A stretch of 64,000 nt of DNA from Roseiarcus sp963807735 (GCA_963807735.1 CAWEDI010000024.1:248001-312000), one strand, 5' to 3'; counted from the stretch's first letter, positions 34,712 to 43,576 are shown. The notes: a model not told the origin generated them from the letters alone. Numbers and translations: made by a program.

Positions 34712-36255
34712 ATGGGAGCTCCCGTCGCACGCGCGATGCGCGCCGCCGGACGCGTCCGCGGTCAGGCGCGCGACGTCGAGTTCATCCCCAGGAATTTCGG
34801 ACACAACCTGGCCTCGGCTGAACACCAGCGCGCGATGACAGATGCGCTCCACTTCCTCGAAATCGGACGACAGCAGCAGCACCGCAAGGCCCTCCTTCAA
34901 GGATTGCTGGAGAAGGTGATAGATCTCCGCCTTGGAGCCGACATCGACGCCGATCGTCGGCTCCTCGAGAACCAGCACGCGCACTTTCGCCTCCATCCAG
35001 CGCGCGAGCACCACCTTCTGCTGGTTGCCGCCGCTCAGCGTCGCGACCACGCGTTCGGAGTCGGGCGGCTGGATCGAAAAGCGCGCGAGAACCGCGCGGC
35101 TCTCGGCGAGTTCGTCGCTCCGCAAGATCGGCTGCAGCACCTGCCGCCCGGTCGCGGCCGGATTGATGTAGATGTTCTCGCGCACCGACATGTTGGCGGC
35201 GATGCTTTCCTCAGCGCGGCGGCTGGAGACGAACCCAATCTGTTTGCGCATCGCGTCCGCTGGGTCTGACGGGTCGACCTGGTCGCCGTCGAGCCGCACA
35301 TGGCCCGGTCAGCAGCGGGATTTGGCCGAAGATCGCCCTGCCGATCGTGTGATGGCCGGCGCCGCGCAGGCCGACCAATCCGAGCGTCTCGCCGGCGGCG
35401 ATCTTGAACGAGACCGGGCCGACATTCTCGGCGACGACGCGGTCGACTTCGAGCACGATTCGCTCGCGAGGCCGGCGCGGGTTTGATGAACGCATCGCTC
35501 ATCGAGCGCCCAACGATTTTCTCGACGAGATCCGCCGGCGAGGTCTCGCCGACCGGCATCGAGGCGACGCGCCGCCCGTCGCGCAGCACCGTCACGCGGT
35601 CGGCGATGCGAAACACCTCGTCAAGCCGATGCGTGACATAAATGATTCCGATGCCGTTCGCTCGCAGCCGGCGCAACGCGTCGTGCAGACGGCTCACGTC
35701 CGCTTCCGGAAGCGCGGCGGTTGGCTCGTCAAGGACGAGGATATCGGATTTCACCGCGAGCGCGCGGCCGATGGCGACCAACGAACGTTCGGCGGCCGCC
35801 AACTTTGAGACCACGACATCGGGATCGATTTCGCTCCCCATTCCCGTCAGCGCATCCCGCGCCGCCCGGCGGACCGCGCGCCAGGAGATCAGCCCGAAAC
35901 GATTCCGGGGATAGCCCGTTTGCAGCGCCACGTTCTCGGCCACCGTCATCCAATCGACGACGCCGAGGTCCTGATGGATGAAGCATATCGGCAGGGCGTC
36001 GAGGCCAGGTCGCACCGCGTGACCGTCGAACCTGATCTCTCCCGCGTCCGCCGCATATACGCCCGCCAGAATTTTTATCAGCGTCGACTTGCCGGCGCCG
36101 TTTTGGCCGAGCAGGGCGTGGACCTCGCCGCGACGCAGATCGAAATCGATCGCGTCGAGGGCGAGCGTTCCCGTGAAATGTTTGCTCAGCGCAACCACTT
36201 CGAGCAGGGGACCGGGCGAAGCGGCGCCGCTCGCGGGCGCGGAAAGCTCAACCAT
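34712..36255 (-). CDS. Sugar-type ABC transporter ATPase (RbsA-like, two nucleotide-binding domains), frame changes
   Basis: About 510 residues after correction. First domain: Walker A GQNGAGKST, SKLAAAERSLVAIGRAL (in place of the signature), Walker B ILVLDEPTAAL and VTHRLDEVF. Then +1 frame changes near 35480 (before PRERIVLEVDRVVAENVGPV) and near 35308 (before MRLDGDQVDP). Second domain: ETLGLVGLRGAGHHTIGRAI (Walker A degenerate, as in RbsA), TLSGGNQQKVVLARWM, VLVLEEPTIGVDVGSK (Glu for Asp) and LLLSSDFEEVERI. In the given sequence its last frame reads on into the permease, so its true C-terminus is unclear. Confidence 0.8.
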
Positions 36256-36315
36256 GCCTGTTGCGGCTCCTCGATGAGCGCCGGCCGACGCGTGGCGCCG
36301 GCCGGCGTTGGGCGA

Positions 36316-37434
36316 CTATTTCGCCACGCCCCAGATTTCGAGATAGTGTTTCTTGTAGTCATTGCTTGGGATGAACGTGTTCTTATCGCCGCCTTCGCTG
36401 TGAATGTTGGCGGGCGTCACCAGGAACGGCGGTTGCACAAAACCGCTCGGCGGCTGCTTGTGGAACGCGCGATTGAGTTCATCGATCGCCTGATACGCCT
36501 GTAATTCGATCGGTTCGGAAACCGTCACGACCTGATATTGGCCACCCTTGCGGATCCGATCATAGGCCGAGCGGTTGCCGTCGGCGCCGATCAGTTTGAC
36601 CTGATCGGGCGCGACGCCGCCGGAGCGCAGCACCGGCACGGCGAAATCCCAATCATTGTCGCCGACCGAGGTCGCATAGAACGGCGGCCCGAAGCGCTGA
36701 ATCCAACTCGTCGTCAACTGCGGTTGCCGTTGCGCCGCCTCGGAGGCCGGCGAGTTGACGTATTCGAGCACTTTGCAACCCGGGCATTTTTCGATCGCCG
36801 CCTTGGTCGCCATCGATTTAACTTCGGCGATCGCATATTCGTTGTGAGTGAGGATGACGACGCGCGCCTTGCCTTCGGAATCGGCGATCGCCCATTGCGC
36901 CTCCGCCTTGCCGATTTCGCGCGGATCCTCTTGAATGTTGACGAACAGGTTGAGGTCGGGCTGAGGACCCGGCAATCCGGCGGCGTGGAGTCCGACAAAG
37001 CTGATCCCCTGGGCGACGCCGGCTTTGATCGGGTCCTTCAGGCTCGCCGCGTCGGCGAACATGGCGATGCCGTTCGGCTTCAGCGCGATCGCCTGATTCA
37101 TTCCCGCCAGCCATGACGTCGGGCTACCCTTGCCGTCGATGATGGTCACTTTCCAACCGAGTTTTTCGGCGGCCTCCTTCATATAGACGCCGTAGAGGTG
37201 CGAGATATCATTCTGCTCGTCACCGGACAGAAAGACGATCGACTTGGCGGCGTCCGGTTTCGGCGCCGATGTCGGACCTTCCCATTTGGTTTGCGGGCCG
37301 GCATATCGCTCGGCGTCCGCCTTCGCCTGCGCGACGGCGTCGTCTGCGGCCGCCGCGGGCGATAGAGCGATCATCACGGTCGTCGCGAGCGTTGAGCTCG
37401 CGATAAGTATTCGGTTTCTGAATTGCGTTCTCAT
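36316..37434 (-). CDS. Periplasmic sugar-type binding protein (RbsB-like)
   Basis: A 372-residue protein with a signal peptide (about residues 1-30, ending SPAAAADD). Peripla_BP_4 features: SIVFLSGDEQNDISHLYGVY, GMNQAIALKPNGIAMFADAA, LFVNIQEDPREIGKAEAQWA and DQVKLIGADGNRSAYDRIRK. A strong AGGAGGAAG site precedes the ATG. First gene of the importer operon, 44 bases downstream of the LacI gene. A CPGC pair near residue 220 could form a disulphide. Ligand unknown. Confidence 0.9.
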   Translation of the reverse strand: MRTQFRNRILIASSTLATTVMIALSPAAAADDAVAQAKADAERYAGPQTKWEGPTSAPKPDAAKSIVFLSGDEQNDISHLYGVYMKEAAEKLGWKVTIIDGKGSPTSWLAGMNQAIALKPNGIAMFADAASLKDPIKAGVAQGISFVGLHAAGLPGPQPDLNLFVNIQEDPREIGKAEAQWAIADSEGKARVVILTHNEYAIAEVKSMATKAAIEKCPGCKVLEYVNSPASEAAQRQPQLTTSWIQRFGPPFYATSVGDNDWDFAVPVLRSGGVAPDQVKLIGADGNRSAYDRIRKGGQYQVVTVSEPIELQAYQAIDELNRAFHKQPPSGFVQPPFLVTPANIHSEGGDKNTFIPSNDYKKHYLEIWGVAK

Positions 37435-37477
37435 TGGCGTCTTCCTCCTGGATTCATCCCGCGATTCGTTACGTTGG

Positions 37478-38515
37478 TCAGGGCGGGATGTTTGATGGAT
37501 CCTGACCGAGCGGGCCGCCGCAGCTTGAGCGGATCACCAGCCGCGGCGGCAAGACGATGCTTTCAGGCGGACCTTTCGGGGCCTTGATTCTGCGCAGCAG
37601 CAAATGCGCCGCCTCGACGCCAATCTGGCGAGCGCCGATGTCGATCGTCGTCAGCGCGGGGCGCGAATGCGCGGCTTCGGGAATGTTGTCGAACCCGATC
37701 ACGGCGCAATCGTTGCCGCCAACCAGGCCGCGGTCGCTCAGCCCCACCAGAACGCCGATCGCGCAAAGATCGTTGTGGCAGACGATCGCGGTCGGGTCGT
37801 CGCGGTGGCCGCGCATCAAACCTTCGACCGCGCGCTCGCCTTCGTCCCTCGTGGGAAGACAGCTGACAATGGGCCCGATCGGCAGGCCGTAGCGGTTCAG
37901 GGTTTCGCGATAGGCTTGGACGCGGTCGAGCGCCGGCGACGCGTGCCGGCCGCCGCCGACGAAGGCGATGCGCCGGTGCCCGAGTTGGATGAAATGCTCG
38001 ACCGCCAGCGTCATTCCGAGTCGGAAATCGGCGCCGACGTGATCGGCGTCGCGGCGCCCCAACCGGCGGAGCACCTGGACCATAGGCAATCCGTAATCGC
38101 GCAGCCGATCGATAAGGTCGACCTTCGTTCCTTCGGCGGGGCAAAGCAGCAATCCGTCGACGCGATGCTCTCGCATTCGCTCGATGAAGCGGTCCTGACG
38201 AACCGGCGATTCCGCGGTATTGGCGAGAAAGCCGACCCAACCGGCATCGTCCAGCGCCTCGTCGATGCCCGCGGTCAACTCCGCATAGAACGGATTGGTG
38301 ATCTCACAGACGACAAGCCCCACCGTATGGGTATGACGCGCGCGAAGATTGGCGGCCGCGCGATCGTAGACATATCCGAGCGACGCTATCGACGATTGCA
38401 CGCGCTGGCGCGTCGCAAGCGCCACCAGTGGGTTGTTGCGCAGCACGAGCGACACCGTCGCCCGCGATACTCCCGCGGACTTGGCGATGTCATTCAATGT
38501 CACGCGCGCGCGCAT
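37478..38515 (-). CDS. LacI-family transcriptional regulator
   Basis: A 345-residue repressor. The HTH is RVTLNDIAKSAGVSRATVSL, followed by the hinge region VQSSIASLGYVYDRAAANLR and a periplasmic-binding-like core (TVGLVVCEITNPFYAELTAG, IAFVGGGRHASPALDRVQAY, CAVIGFDNIPEAAHSRPALT). The ATG at 38515 matches family starts; the frame is open for 15 more codons. A 16-bp palindrome (38583-38598) upstream is a likely operator, and the importer genes lie directly downstream, so it probably controls itself and the importer in response to the transported sugar. Confidence 0.92.
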   Translation of the reverse strand: MRARVTLNDIAKSAGVSRATVSLVLRNNPLVALATRQRVQSSIASLGYVYDRAAANLRARHTHTVGLVVCEITNPFYAELTAGIDEALDDAGWVGFLANTAESPVRQDRFIERMREHRVDGLLLCPAEGTKVDLIDRLRDYGLPMVQVLRRLGRRDADHVGADFRLGMTLAVEHFIQLGHRRIAFVGGGRHASPALDRVQAYRETLNRYGLPIGPIVSCLPTRDEGERAVEGLMRGHRDDPTAIVCHNDLCAIGVLVGLSDRGLVGGNDCAVIGFDNIPEAAHSRPALTTIDIGARQIGVEAAHLLLRRIKAPKGPPESIVLPPRLVIRSSCGGPLGQDPSNIPP

Positions 38516-38582
38516 CGTCGCCACGCCTCGGTTCGTTTCCTCGACCCGCCCGATGCGCATGGACGAGCGCTCGCCGGTGCCA

Positions 38583-38598
38583 TTTAGATCGATCTAAA
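38583..38598. promoter_or_regulatory. Perfect 16-bp palindrome, likely LacI-family operator
   Basis: TTTAGATCGATCTAAA is a perfect inverted repeat with the central CG pair typical of LacI/GalR operators. It lies 68 bases upstream of the lacI-type start in an AT-richer stretch. No second copy was seen near the binding-protein gene, so the operon may be controlled from here. Confidence 0.7.
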
Positions 38599-38734
38599 CT
38601 AAGTGATCCCAAGGGCGCGTCAAGCGCCTTGACGGGCGACGCCCACTCTTTTTCTCGGCGAATTCTTGCGCGCCGATGCGGCGCACGTGGCGGACGGGTT
38701 TCCGGGCGTTTGAAACCGGCGTAATTCAGCCCTC

Positions 38735-39195
38735 ATGCTTTCACCGATCCGACAATCTGTGGCGTCGACGGGCGAGACCCTATACTTGCCTTCAGGCGCA
38801 CCCAAGGGCGGCGTTGTCTGCCTGCACGGTAGCGAAGGAGGCTGGGCGGGTTGGAACGATGTCGCCTGTGCGCTGTTCGCCGCCAACGGCTTCGCGGCCC
38901 TTAGCCATAACTACACGCTCGATTATCACTGGCCGGTGCATCCCGACATCGACGAAGTCCCGTTGGAGAGCACGCAGGCGGCGCTGGCCGTCATGCGAAA
39001 GCCGCTTTCGCCATTCGACTGCGGCGTTGGCCGTATGGCGTATCGCGCGGGGCCGGCCGCGCCCCGGAGGCGCACTTTTTCGAGGGGGAAGGGCACGTCT
39101 TCGGCGCCAACGCTCGGAACCGAGAATGGCTTTTTCTCGCAAATTTTTTCGAACGTCACTTGGCCGCCAAGGCGCGCGATCCAAGGGTCTGCTAG
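38735..39195 (+). pseudogene. Internally deleted alpha/beta hydrolase (dienelactone hydrolase-like)
   Basis: The first 87 codons encode a normal hydrolase N-terminus: LYLPSGAPKGGVVCLHGSEG (oxyanion region), WAGWNDVACALFAANGFAAL and VPLESTQAALAVMRK. Homology then stops. From 39061, in another frame, the C-terminus of such an enzyme appears: HFFEGEGHVFGANARNREWL with the catalytic His, then FFERHLAAKARDP and a TAG at 39193-39195. The middle, including the nucleophile Ser and the Asp, is missing, so a deletion of roughly 100 codons plus a shift has destroyed it. The literal ORF from 38735 runs into a palindromic repeat. Confidence 0.75.
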
Positions 39196-39225
39196 GGCGG
39201 TTCCCGAACAAATAGTATCGGCTTC

Positions 39226-39329
39226 GTCATTGCGAGCGCAGCGAAGCAATCCAGCGCCCCGAGATCGCAGGCTAATCGGCTAGACCTGGTTCGGCGGAAA
39301 CGTGGATGGCTTCGCTTCGCTCGCCATGC
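39226..39329. repeat. Interspersed palindromic repeat, copy 3
   Basis: Arms at 39226-39254 (GTCATTGCGAGCGCAGCGAA...) and 39303-39329 form a foldback related to the copies at 14991 and 18916. It lies between the broken hydrolase and the LysR gene and may serve as a terminator for both. Confidence 0.8.
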
Positions 39330-39351
39330 GGCAGTTTCGCCCCCGCAACCC

Positions 39352-40242
39352 TCACATTGCGCCTCTCTCGACCAACCAATCGATGAAGCTGGTCAGGAAC
39401 GACGTTTTGCTCACGTCGAAGGGAACGAGCGCCACATAGCCGGTTCGCGGAACTTGAATCTTCGGAAACGGCGTTAGCAGCCGTCCCGCCGCGACATCTG
39501 TCTGAAGCACGGGCAACGGGCCTATGCCTAGGCCAAGACCATCGACCACGGCTTGCAGCGTGACAAAGAAGTGGTCGAAGACGCGCCGACGCTGTTCCGC
39601 TCGATGCCGTTGTCCGGCGCGCTCCAGCCAATCCGTCCAATCGCCGGGTCGCGTCTCGCTGCTGAGAAGGACGTGCTCCGCGATGTCGCCCGGATGGCGA
39701 AGCGGCGCGCGTTCGAACAATCCAGGACTTACGATCAAGGTGTCGTTTTCCGACAAAAAGGGCGTTGGCCGGTGCTGCGGCCATGCGCCGCGCTCGGTTG
39801 ATCCTCGTCGAATGGCGATATCGAATCCGCCGCGCAGCTCTTCGTGCAGGGTCGTCGTCGTCGTAACCGTAACCTCGACGTCCGGCCGTCCGGCGTGAAA
39901 CTCCTCGAGACGCGGGATCAGCCAGCGCAGCGCAAAAGTGGTCGGCGCGCTAACCCGCAGCAGGTGGCGCGCCGATGGACGCCCACAGGCTTCGGCGGCG
40001 GCCGATATTCGGTCGAACGACAGGCTGACTTCCGCTGCAAAGACGCGCGCGGCGGGCGTCGGCGTCATGCGACGGCCCGTCCGAACGAACAGGCGCTGCC
40101 CAAGCCAGTTCTCCAGCAGGGCGATCTGACGACTGACGGCGCCGTGGGTTAGCCCAAGTTCGGTTCCGGCTTCGGCGTAGGCGCCCGTGCGGGCGGCGAC
40201 TTCGAAGACCCGCAAGGCATTGAGGGGGAGGGACCGGCGCAT
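39352..40242 (-). CDS. LysR-family regulator (GcvA-like)
   Basis: A 296-residue protein. The N-terminal winged HTH is LNALRVFEVAARTGAYAEAG, GLTHGAVSRQIALLENWLGQ and LFVRTGRRMTPT. The effector domain begins at about residue 92 (LLRVSAPTTFALRWLIPRLE). The pattern LPLNALRVFE is typical of the GcvA/AmpR branch. It is divergent from the MFS gene 104 bases away. The gap holds CTGTGAG and CTCACGGCAG about 25 bases apart, possible LysR contact points, so it probably regulates the transporter. Confidence 0.9.
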   Translation of the reverse strand: MRRSLPLNALRVFEVAARTGAYAEAGTELGLTHGAVSRQIALLENWLGQRLFVRTGRRMTPTPAARVFAAEVSLSFDRISAAAEACGRPSARHLLRVSAPTTFALRWLIPRLEEFHAGRPDVEVTVTTTTTLHEELRGGFDIAIRRGSTERGAWPQHRPTPFLSENDTLIVSPGLFERAPLRHPGDIAEHVLLSSETRPGDWTDWLERAGQRHRAEQRRRVFDHFFVTLQAVVDGLGLGIGPLPVLQTDVAAGRLLTPFPKIQVPRTGYVALVPFDVSKTSFLTSFIDWLVERGAM

Positions 40243-40346
40243 GTCGAACCGTGAGGAAAGCAGACAATATCTGTGAGAAAAGACAGTCTATTCGATAAAA
40301 ACTCACGGCAGTAAAGCTTTGCAGCGGGAAGAAAGCTGGCTTCGCG

Positions 40347-41552
40347 ATGCAAAATACAGCGACGGTAGCGTGGACGAAGGAGGATCAGAGGGCAGCTCTA
40401 AGGCCGCAACGCCGTAACCTCGTCGGCGCCTGCCTCGCGCATTTCCTCCACGACGGCTACACCGACCAACTCTATGCGCTGTTGCCGGTCTGGCAATCTG
40501 AGTTTGGTCTATCCTATGCGGGGCTGGCGCTCGTCCGCGCGCTTTACAGCGGCTCCATGGGCGCCTTGCAGGTGCCCGCCGACAGGGTCACGGTCAAACT
40601 TGGCGCGCGCACGGCTCTGGCGGCGGCGACCTTCCTCTCCGCCGTCGGTTACCTCGTCGTCGCATTGCCGTTTGGGTTTACAGGTCTTTGCGTGGGATTG
40701 GTTCTCGCAGGGATCGGATCGAGCGTGCAGCATCCGCGCGCCTCTATGTTGGTCACGAACAGCTACGGGAAGGACGCGCGAGGGCCGCTCGGCATCTATA
40801 ACTTCGCCGGCGATCTGGGAAAGGCGACCTTTCCGGCCGTTGTTGCGCTGCTGTTGCCCTTCATCGCGTGGCGGCCGGTCGTGGGCCTAACGGCCCTTGT
40901 CGGGCTTCTGATAGGCTTCGCCTTGCTGGTGCTGGTCCCACGACAGCCGTTCGTCATTTCGGTTGAGAAGCAGACGGAGAGCCGGGGCCAGGACGGGCGC
41001 GGCTTCAATCTCCTCCTGGCGATTGGCGCGCTCGATACCGCGACCCGGATGGGCTATCTGCTGTTCCTGCCGTTTCTGTTCCATGCGAAGGGCGGCCACG
41101 AAACCACAGTCGGCGTCGGCCTCGCCCTGTTGTTCGCGGGCGGAGCTTTGGGCAAGGCGTCGTGCGGATGGCTCGGCCAGCATATTGGCGTCATTTGGAG
41201 CGTCATCGCCACAGAAGCCGCGACGGCGCTGCTAATATTGGCGACGCTGATCCTGCCGCTGGCGCCGCTGCTTGTTGTGCTTCCGCTGCTCGGGGTCGTC
41301 CTCAATGGCACGTCCTCGATCCTCTACGGGACCGTCCCGGAGTTGGCGCGCAAAGGCGAACTGAGCCGAGCCTTTGCGCTGTTTTACACCGGTGTCATAG
41401 GATCGGGCGGATTGGCGCCCATCGCCTATGGCGCGCTCGCCGATCATTCCAGTCGTACCGTCGGCGTTGTGGCGGCCGCTCTGACCGCGGCGGCGATCAT
41501 TCCGACGGTTGTCGCGCTGCGACCCTTCCTTCGTGAGACGAAGGCCTCCTGA
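40347..41552 (+). CDS. MFS transporter (fosmidomycin-resistance-like)
   Basis: A 401-residue, 12-segment membrane protein. LAHFLHDGYTDQLYALLPVW in TM1, VRALYSGSMGALQVPADRV and GIGSSVQHPRASMLVTNSYG are characteristic of the Fsr-like MFS group of drug and metabolite exporters; LDTATRMGYLLFLPFLFHAK starts the second half. Divergent from the LysR regulator. One base separates its stop from the next ATG, so it is co-transcribed with the GFA gene. Substrate unknown. Confidence 0.88.
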   Translation: MQNTATVAWTKEDQRAALRPQRRNLVGACLAHFLHDGYTDQLYALLPVWQSEFGLSYAGLALVRALYSGSMGALQVPADRVTVKLGARTALAAATFLSAVGYLVVALPFGFTGLCVGLVLAGIGSSVQHPRASMLVTNSYGKDARGPLGIYNFAGDLGKATFPAVVALLLPFIAWRPVVGLTALVGLLIGFALLVLVPRQPFVISVEKQTESRGQDGRGFNLLLAIGALDTATRMGYLLFLPFLFHAKGGHETTVGVGLALLFAGGALGKASCGWLGQHIGVIWSVIATEAATALLILATLILPLAPLLVVLPLLGVVLNGTSSILYGTVPELARKGELSRAFALFYTGVIGSGGLAPIAYGALADHSSRTVGVVAAALTAAAIIPTVVALRPFLRETKAS

Positions 41553-41553
41553 A

Positions 41554-41979
41554 ATGGCGGACGACACAAACGTTCGGTCTGGCCAGTGCCATTGCGGCGT
41601 GGTGCGTTTCGAGGTGACGCTCAGCGACGGCTTCAATTCGATCCGCCGCTGCACTTGTTCATACTGCCGGATGCGAGGCGCCGTCGTCGTCATGGCGGAA
41701 ATGGGCGGGATCCGGTTAATACAGGGCGAGGATGCGCTAACGAGCTACCGGTTCCATACCGGATCAGCCCAGCACTTCTTCTGTTCGCGCTGCGGAATTT
41801 ACACACATCATCAACGGCGATCCAACCAGAACCTGTATGCCGTGAACGTGGCTTGCCTGGACGGGGTAAGCCCATTCGACTTCACGGAGGTCCCTGTCAT
41901 GGACGGCGTCAATCATACGAACGACACCGGCAAACCGACGCGTCGAGCCGGCGTCCTCCGCTTCTTCCCGGTTGAGTGA
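41554..41979 (+). CDS. GFA-family (glutathione-dependent formaldehyde-activating enzyme-like) zinc protein
   Basis: A 141-residue protein with the zinc-binding cysteines of the family: CHCGVVRFEV, CTCSYCRMRG and FFCSRCGIYTHH. The ATG at 41554 is next to the MFS stop. GFA family members bind two zinc ions; most are not true formaldehyde-activating enzymes and their substrates are unknown. Linkage to an exporter and LysR regulator suggests detoxification of a small electrophile, which is inference. Confidence 0.88.
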   Translation: MADDTNVRSGQCHCGVVRFEVTLSDGFNSIRRCTCSYCRMRGAVVVMAEMGGIRLIQGEDALTSYRFHTGSAQHFFCSRCGIYTHHQRRSNQNLYAVNVACLDGVSPFDFTEVPVMDGVNHTNDTGKPTRRAGVLRFFPVE

Positions 41980-42285
41980 CCATCGCTGTCCGCCGACACC
42001 CGCTCAGCGATTTTCCAGCCCTGACGCTGACCGTCCCCGCAAGAATTGGCGCCGCAAGGCGCTGAGCGCCAAAACGTATCCCAGCGCTCAGCGACCCGCA
42101 CACTCTGCCCTGCATCTGGCAAAACTCCGCGAATTTTGGCCAAAAACCGCCGTTCCGCATATTTTTTGTTTTTGCGCGATGCCCCTTCTGTCGACTTAGC
42201 AAGCACTTTGAAACGGTATTTTTCTATTTCTTGGCCGAAAATATCAATGTAAATGAATTGCCCGAATCAAGCGGCGGAGGAAACA
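41980..42285 (+). promoter_or_regulatory. AT-rich upstream region of mucR
   Basis: A 306-bp gap without a convincing gene. From about 42155 to 42260 it is strikingly AT-rich for this genome (runs such as ATATTTTTTGTTTTT and TATTTTTCTATTTC). Ros/MucR proteins bind AT-rich, loosely conserved targets and repress their own genes, so this is the expected autoregulatory region. Confidence 0.5.
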
Positions 42286-42759
42286 ATGTCCGGCTCAGAC
42301 GATAAAGCGCTCGTCGCTCAAATTCTCTCTTCCTACCTCTCTAACAATACCGTGGCGGCAAATGATCTCCCGTCCGTGATAGAATCCGTAAGACGAGCCT
42401 TCAGCGGCGACGCGGATTCGACGCCGCCGGTCACAGACGCCGAACCGCAGAAGTGGCAGCCAGCCGTTCCGGTAAAAAGGTCGATCTCGTCGGAAGAACT
42501 CACCTGCTTGTGTTGCGGGGAAGGGTTTAAGTCGCTCAAGCGACACTTGCAGACGGCGCACCAGCTCACGCCGGAAGGGTATCGAGCCGCTTTTGATCTC
42601 AAAAGCGATTATCCCCTCGTCGCGCCCGCCTACGCAGCCCGCCGCTCGGACTTGGCGAAGTCGCTGGGATTGGGTCGAAAGCCAAGCTCGGAGACGTTGC
42701 CCGCCAAGAAAGCCGCCACAAGGGGTCGGCCCCCGAAGAAGGCGGCGGCTGCGGCGTAA
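42286..42759 (+). CDS. mucR: Ros/MucR-family zinc-finger transcriptional regulator
   Basis: A 157-residue protein. The prokaryotic C2H2-like finger is LTCLCCGEGFKSLKRHLQTA then HQLTPEGYRAAFDLKSDYPL; the CxxC and two His ligands (KRHLQTAH) are intact. The C-terminus is a basic AT-hook-like tail (KKAATRGRPPKKAAAAA), with RGRPPKK a minor-groove binding motif, unusually clear for this family. GGAGGAAAC before the ATG at 42286 fixes the start; an upstream ATG at 42253 lacks a site. MucR proteins act as global H-NS-like regulators of surface polysaccharide, motility and cell-cycle genes. Confidence 0.92.
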   Translation: MSGSDDKALVAQILSSYLSNNTVAANDLPSVIESVRRAFSGDADSTPPVTDAEPQKWQPAVPVKRSISSEELTCLCCGEGFKSLKRHLQTAHQLTPEGYRAAFDLKSDYPLVAPAYAARRSDLAKSLGLGRKPSSETLPAKKAATRGRPPKKAAAAA

Positions 42760-42808
42760 CGCGTCCAAACGCGGCGTCTTCAACGCTCGACGCCGTCAAC
42801 GCGTCAAA

Positions 42809-43369
42809 TCAGATTGGACCGCGCCAATCCGTCGCGAGCAGGGCGTAGAGCAGGTCATCGCGCCAGACGTCCCCCACGCGCAGGTTGTCGCGCAGCAGGC
42901 CCTCTCGGCGAAATCCAAGCTTCTCCACCAGCGCGATCGACGCGCTGTTGTGGGGATGGATGAAAGCTTGCGTACGATGCAGGCCGAGGTCGCCAAAGCA
43001 GAAGTCGAGCATCGCCGAGACCGCTTCGGTGGCGAGGCCCCTCCGTTGGCGCGTAGGCTCGATCATATAGCCAATGCTCACCCGCTTACTTCGAATGTGA
43101 CCATCGTGGTAGTTGCACAGGCCTAGGCAGCGATCGGTCTCAGCGTCGGCGACCGCCCAAAACCGATAATAGGCGGGCGTGCAGTCGATAAAGTTGCGCA
43201 CCGCGCGCTCGGTTTCGATGCGCTTCGTATGGACCGGCTGGTTCCAAAAGCACATCGCCTCGGGGTTGCCGAAGCATTCGTGCATTGCGTCTACATCGTC
43301 GGCGCGGAAGCGGCGCAAGCGCAGACGAGCCGTCGAGAGCGCCGGGTGCGGCGTTGGTTGTTTCGGCAT
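42809..43369 (-). CDS. GNAT N-acetyltransferase (RimJ/RimL type)
   Basis: A 186-residue protein. The N-terminal TARLRLRRFRADDVDAMHEC is typical of RimJ/RimL-like enzymes. Acetyl-CoA motif A reads RQRRGLATEAVSAMLDFCFG, followed by motif B NSASIALVEKLGFRREGLLR. The substrate may be a protein N-terminus or a small amine. It converges with mucR. No regulatory signal seen. Confidence 0.88.
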   Translation of the reverse strand: MPKQPTPHPALSTARLRLRRFRADDVDAMHECFGNPEAMCFWNQPVHTKRIETERAVRNFIDCTPAYYRFWAVADAETDRCLGLCNYHDGHIRSKRVSIGYMIEPTRQRRGLATEAVSAMLDFCFGDLGLHRTQAFIHPHNSASIALVEKLGFRREGLLRDNLRVGDVWRDDLLYALLATDWRGPI

Positions 43370-43576
43370 GATGCCCGATCTCGCAAAAATCCCTATTTTC
43401 GGTCAAGAACCATTCCAGCGGGTTGGTGCGCCGCCTGATCAGATTGCACACCCCCGGCGGCCTGTAATTCTTTCGACGCTGGCGATCAAAAGCAGTTGAA
43501 CACCTGCGCTGCGGGTCTTTAGGTTGCCCTATAGGCAGTGCGTATTCCGCCTTGGAGAACGCCAGCCTGCGTCGGC

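Noticed and set aside
37604..38587. 327-residue plus-strand frame
   Set aside because: Antisense of the LacI gene, whose HTH and core domain are clear.
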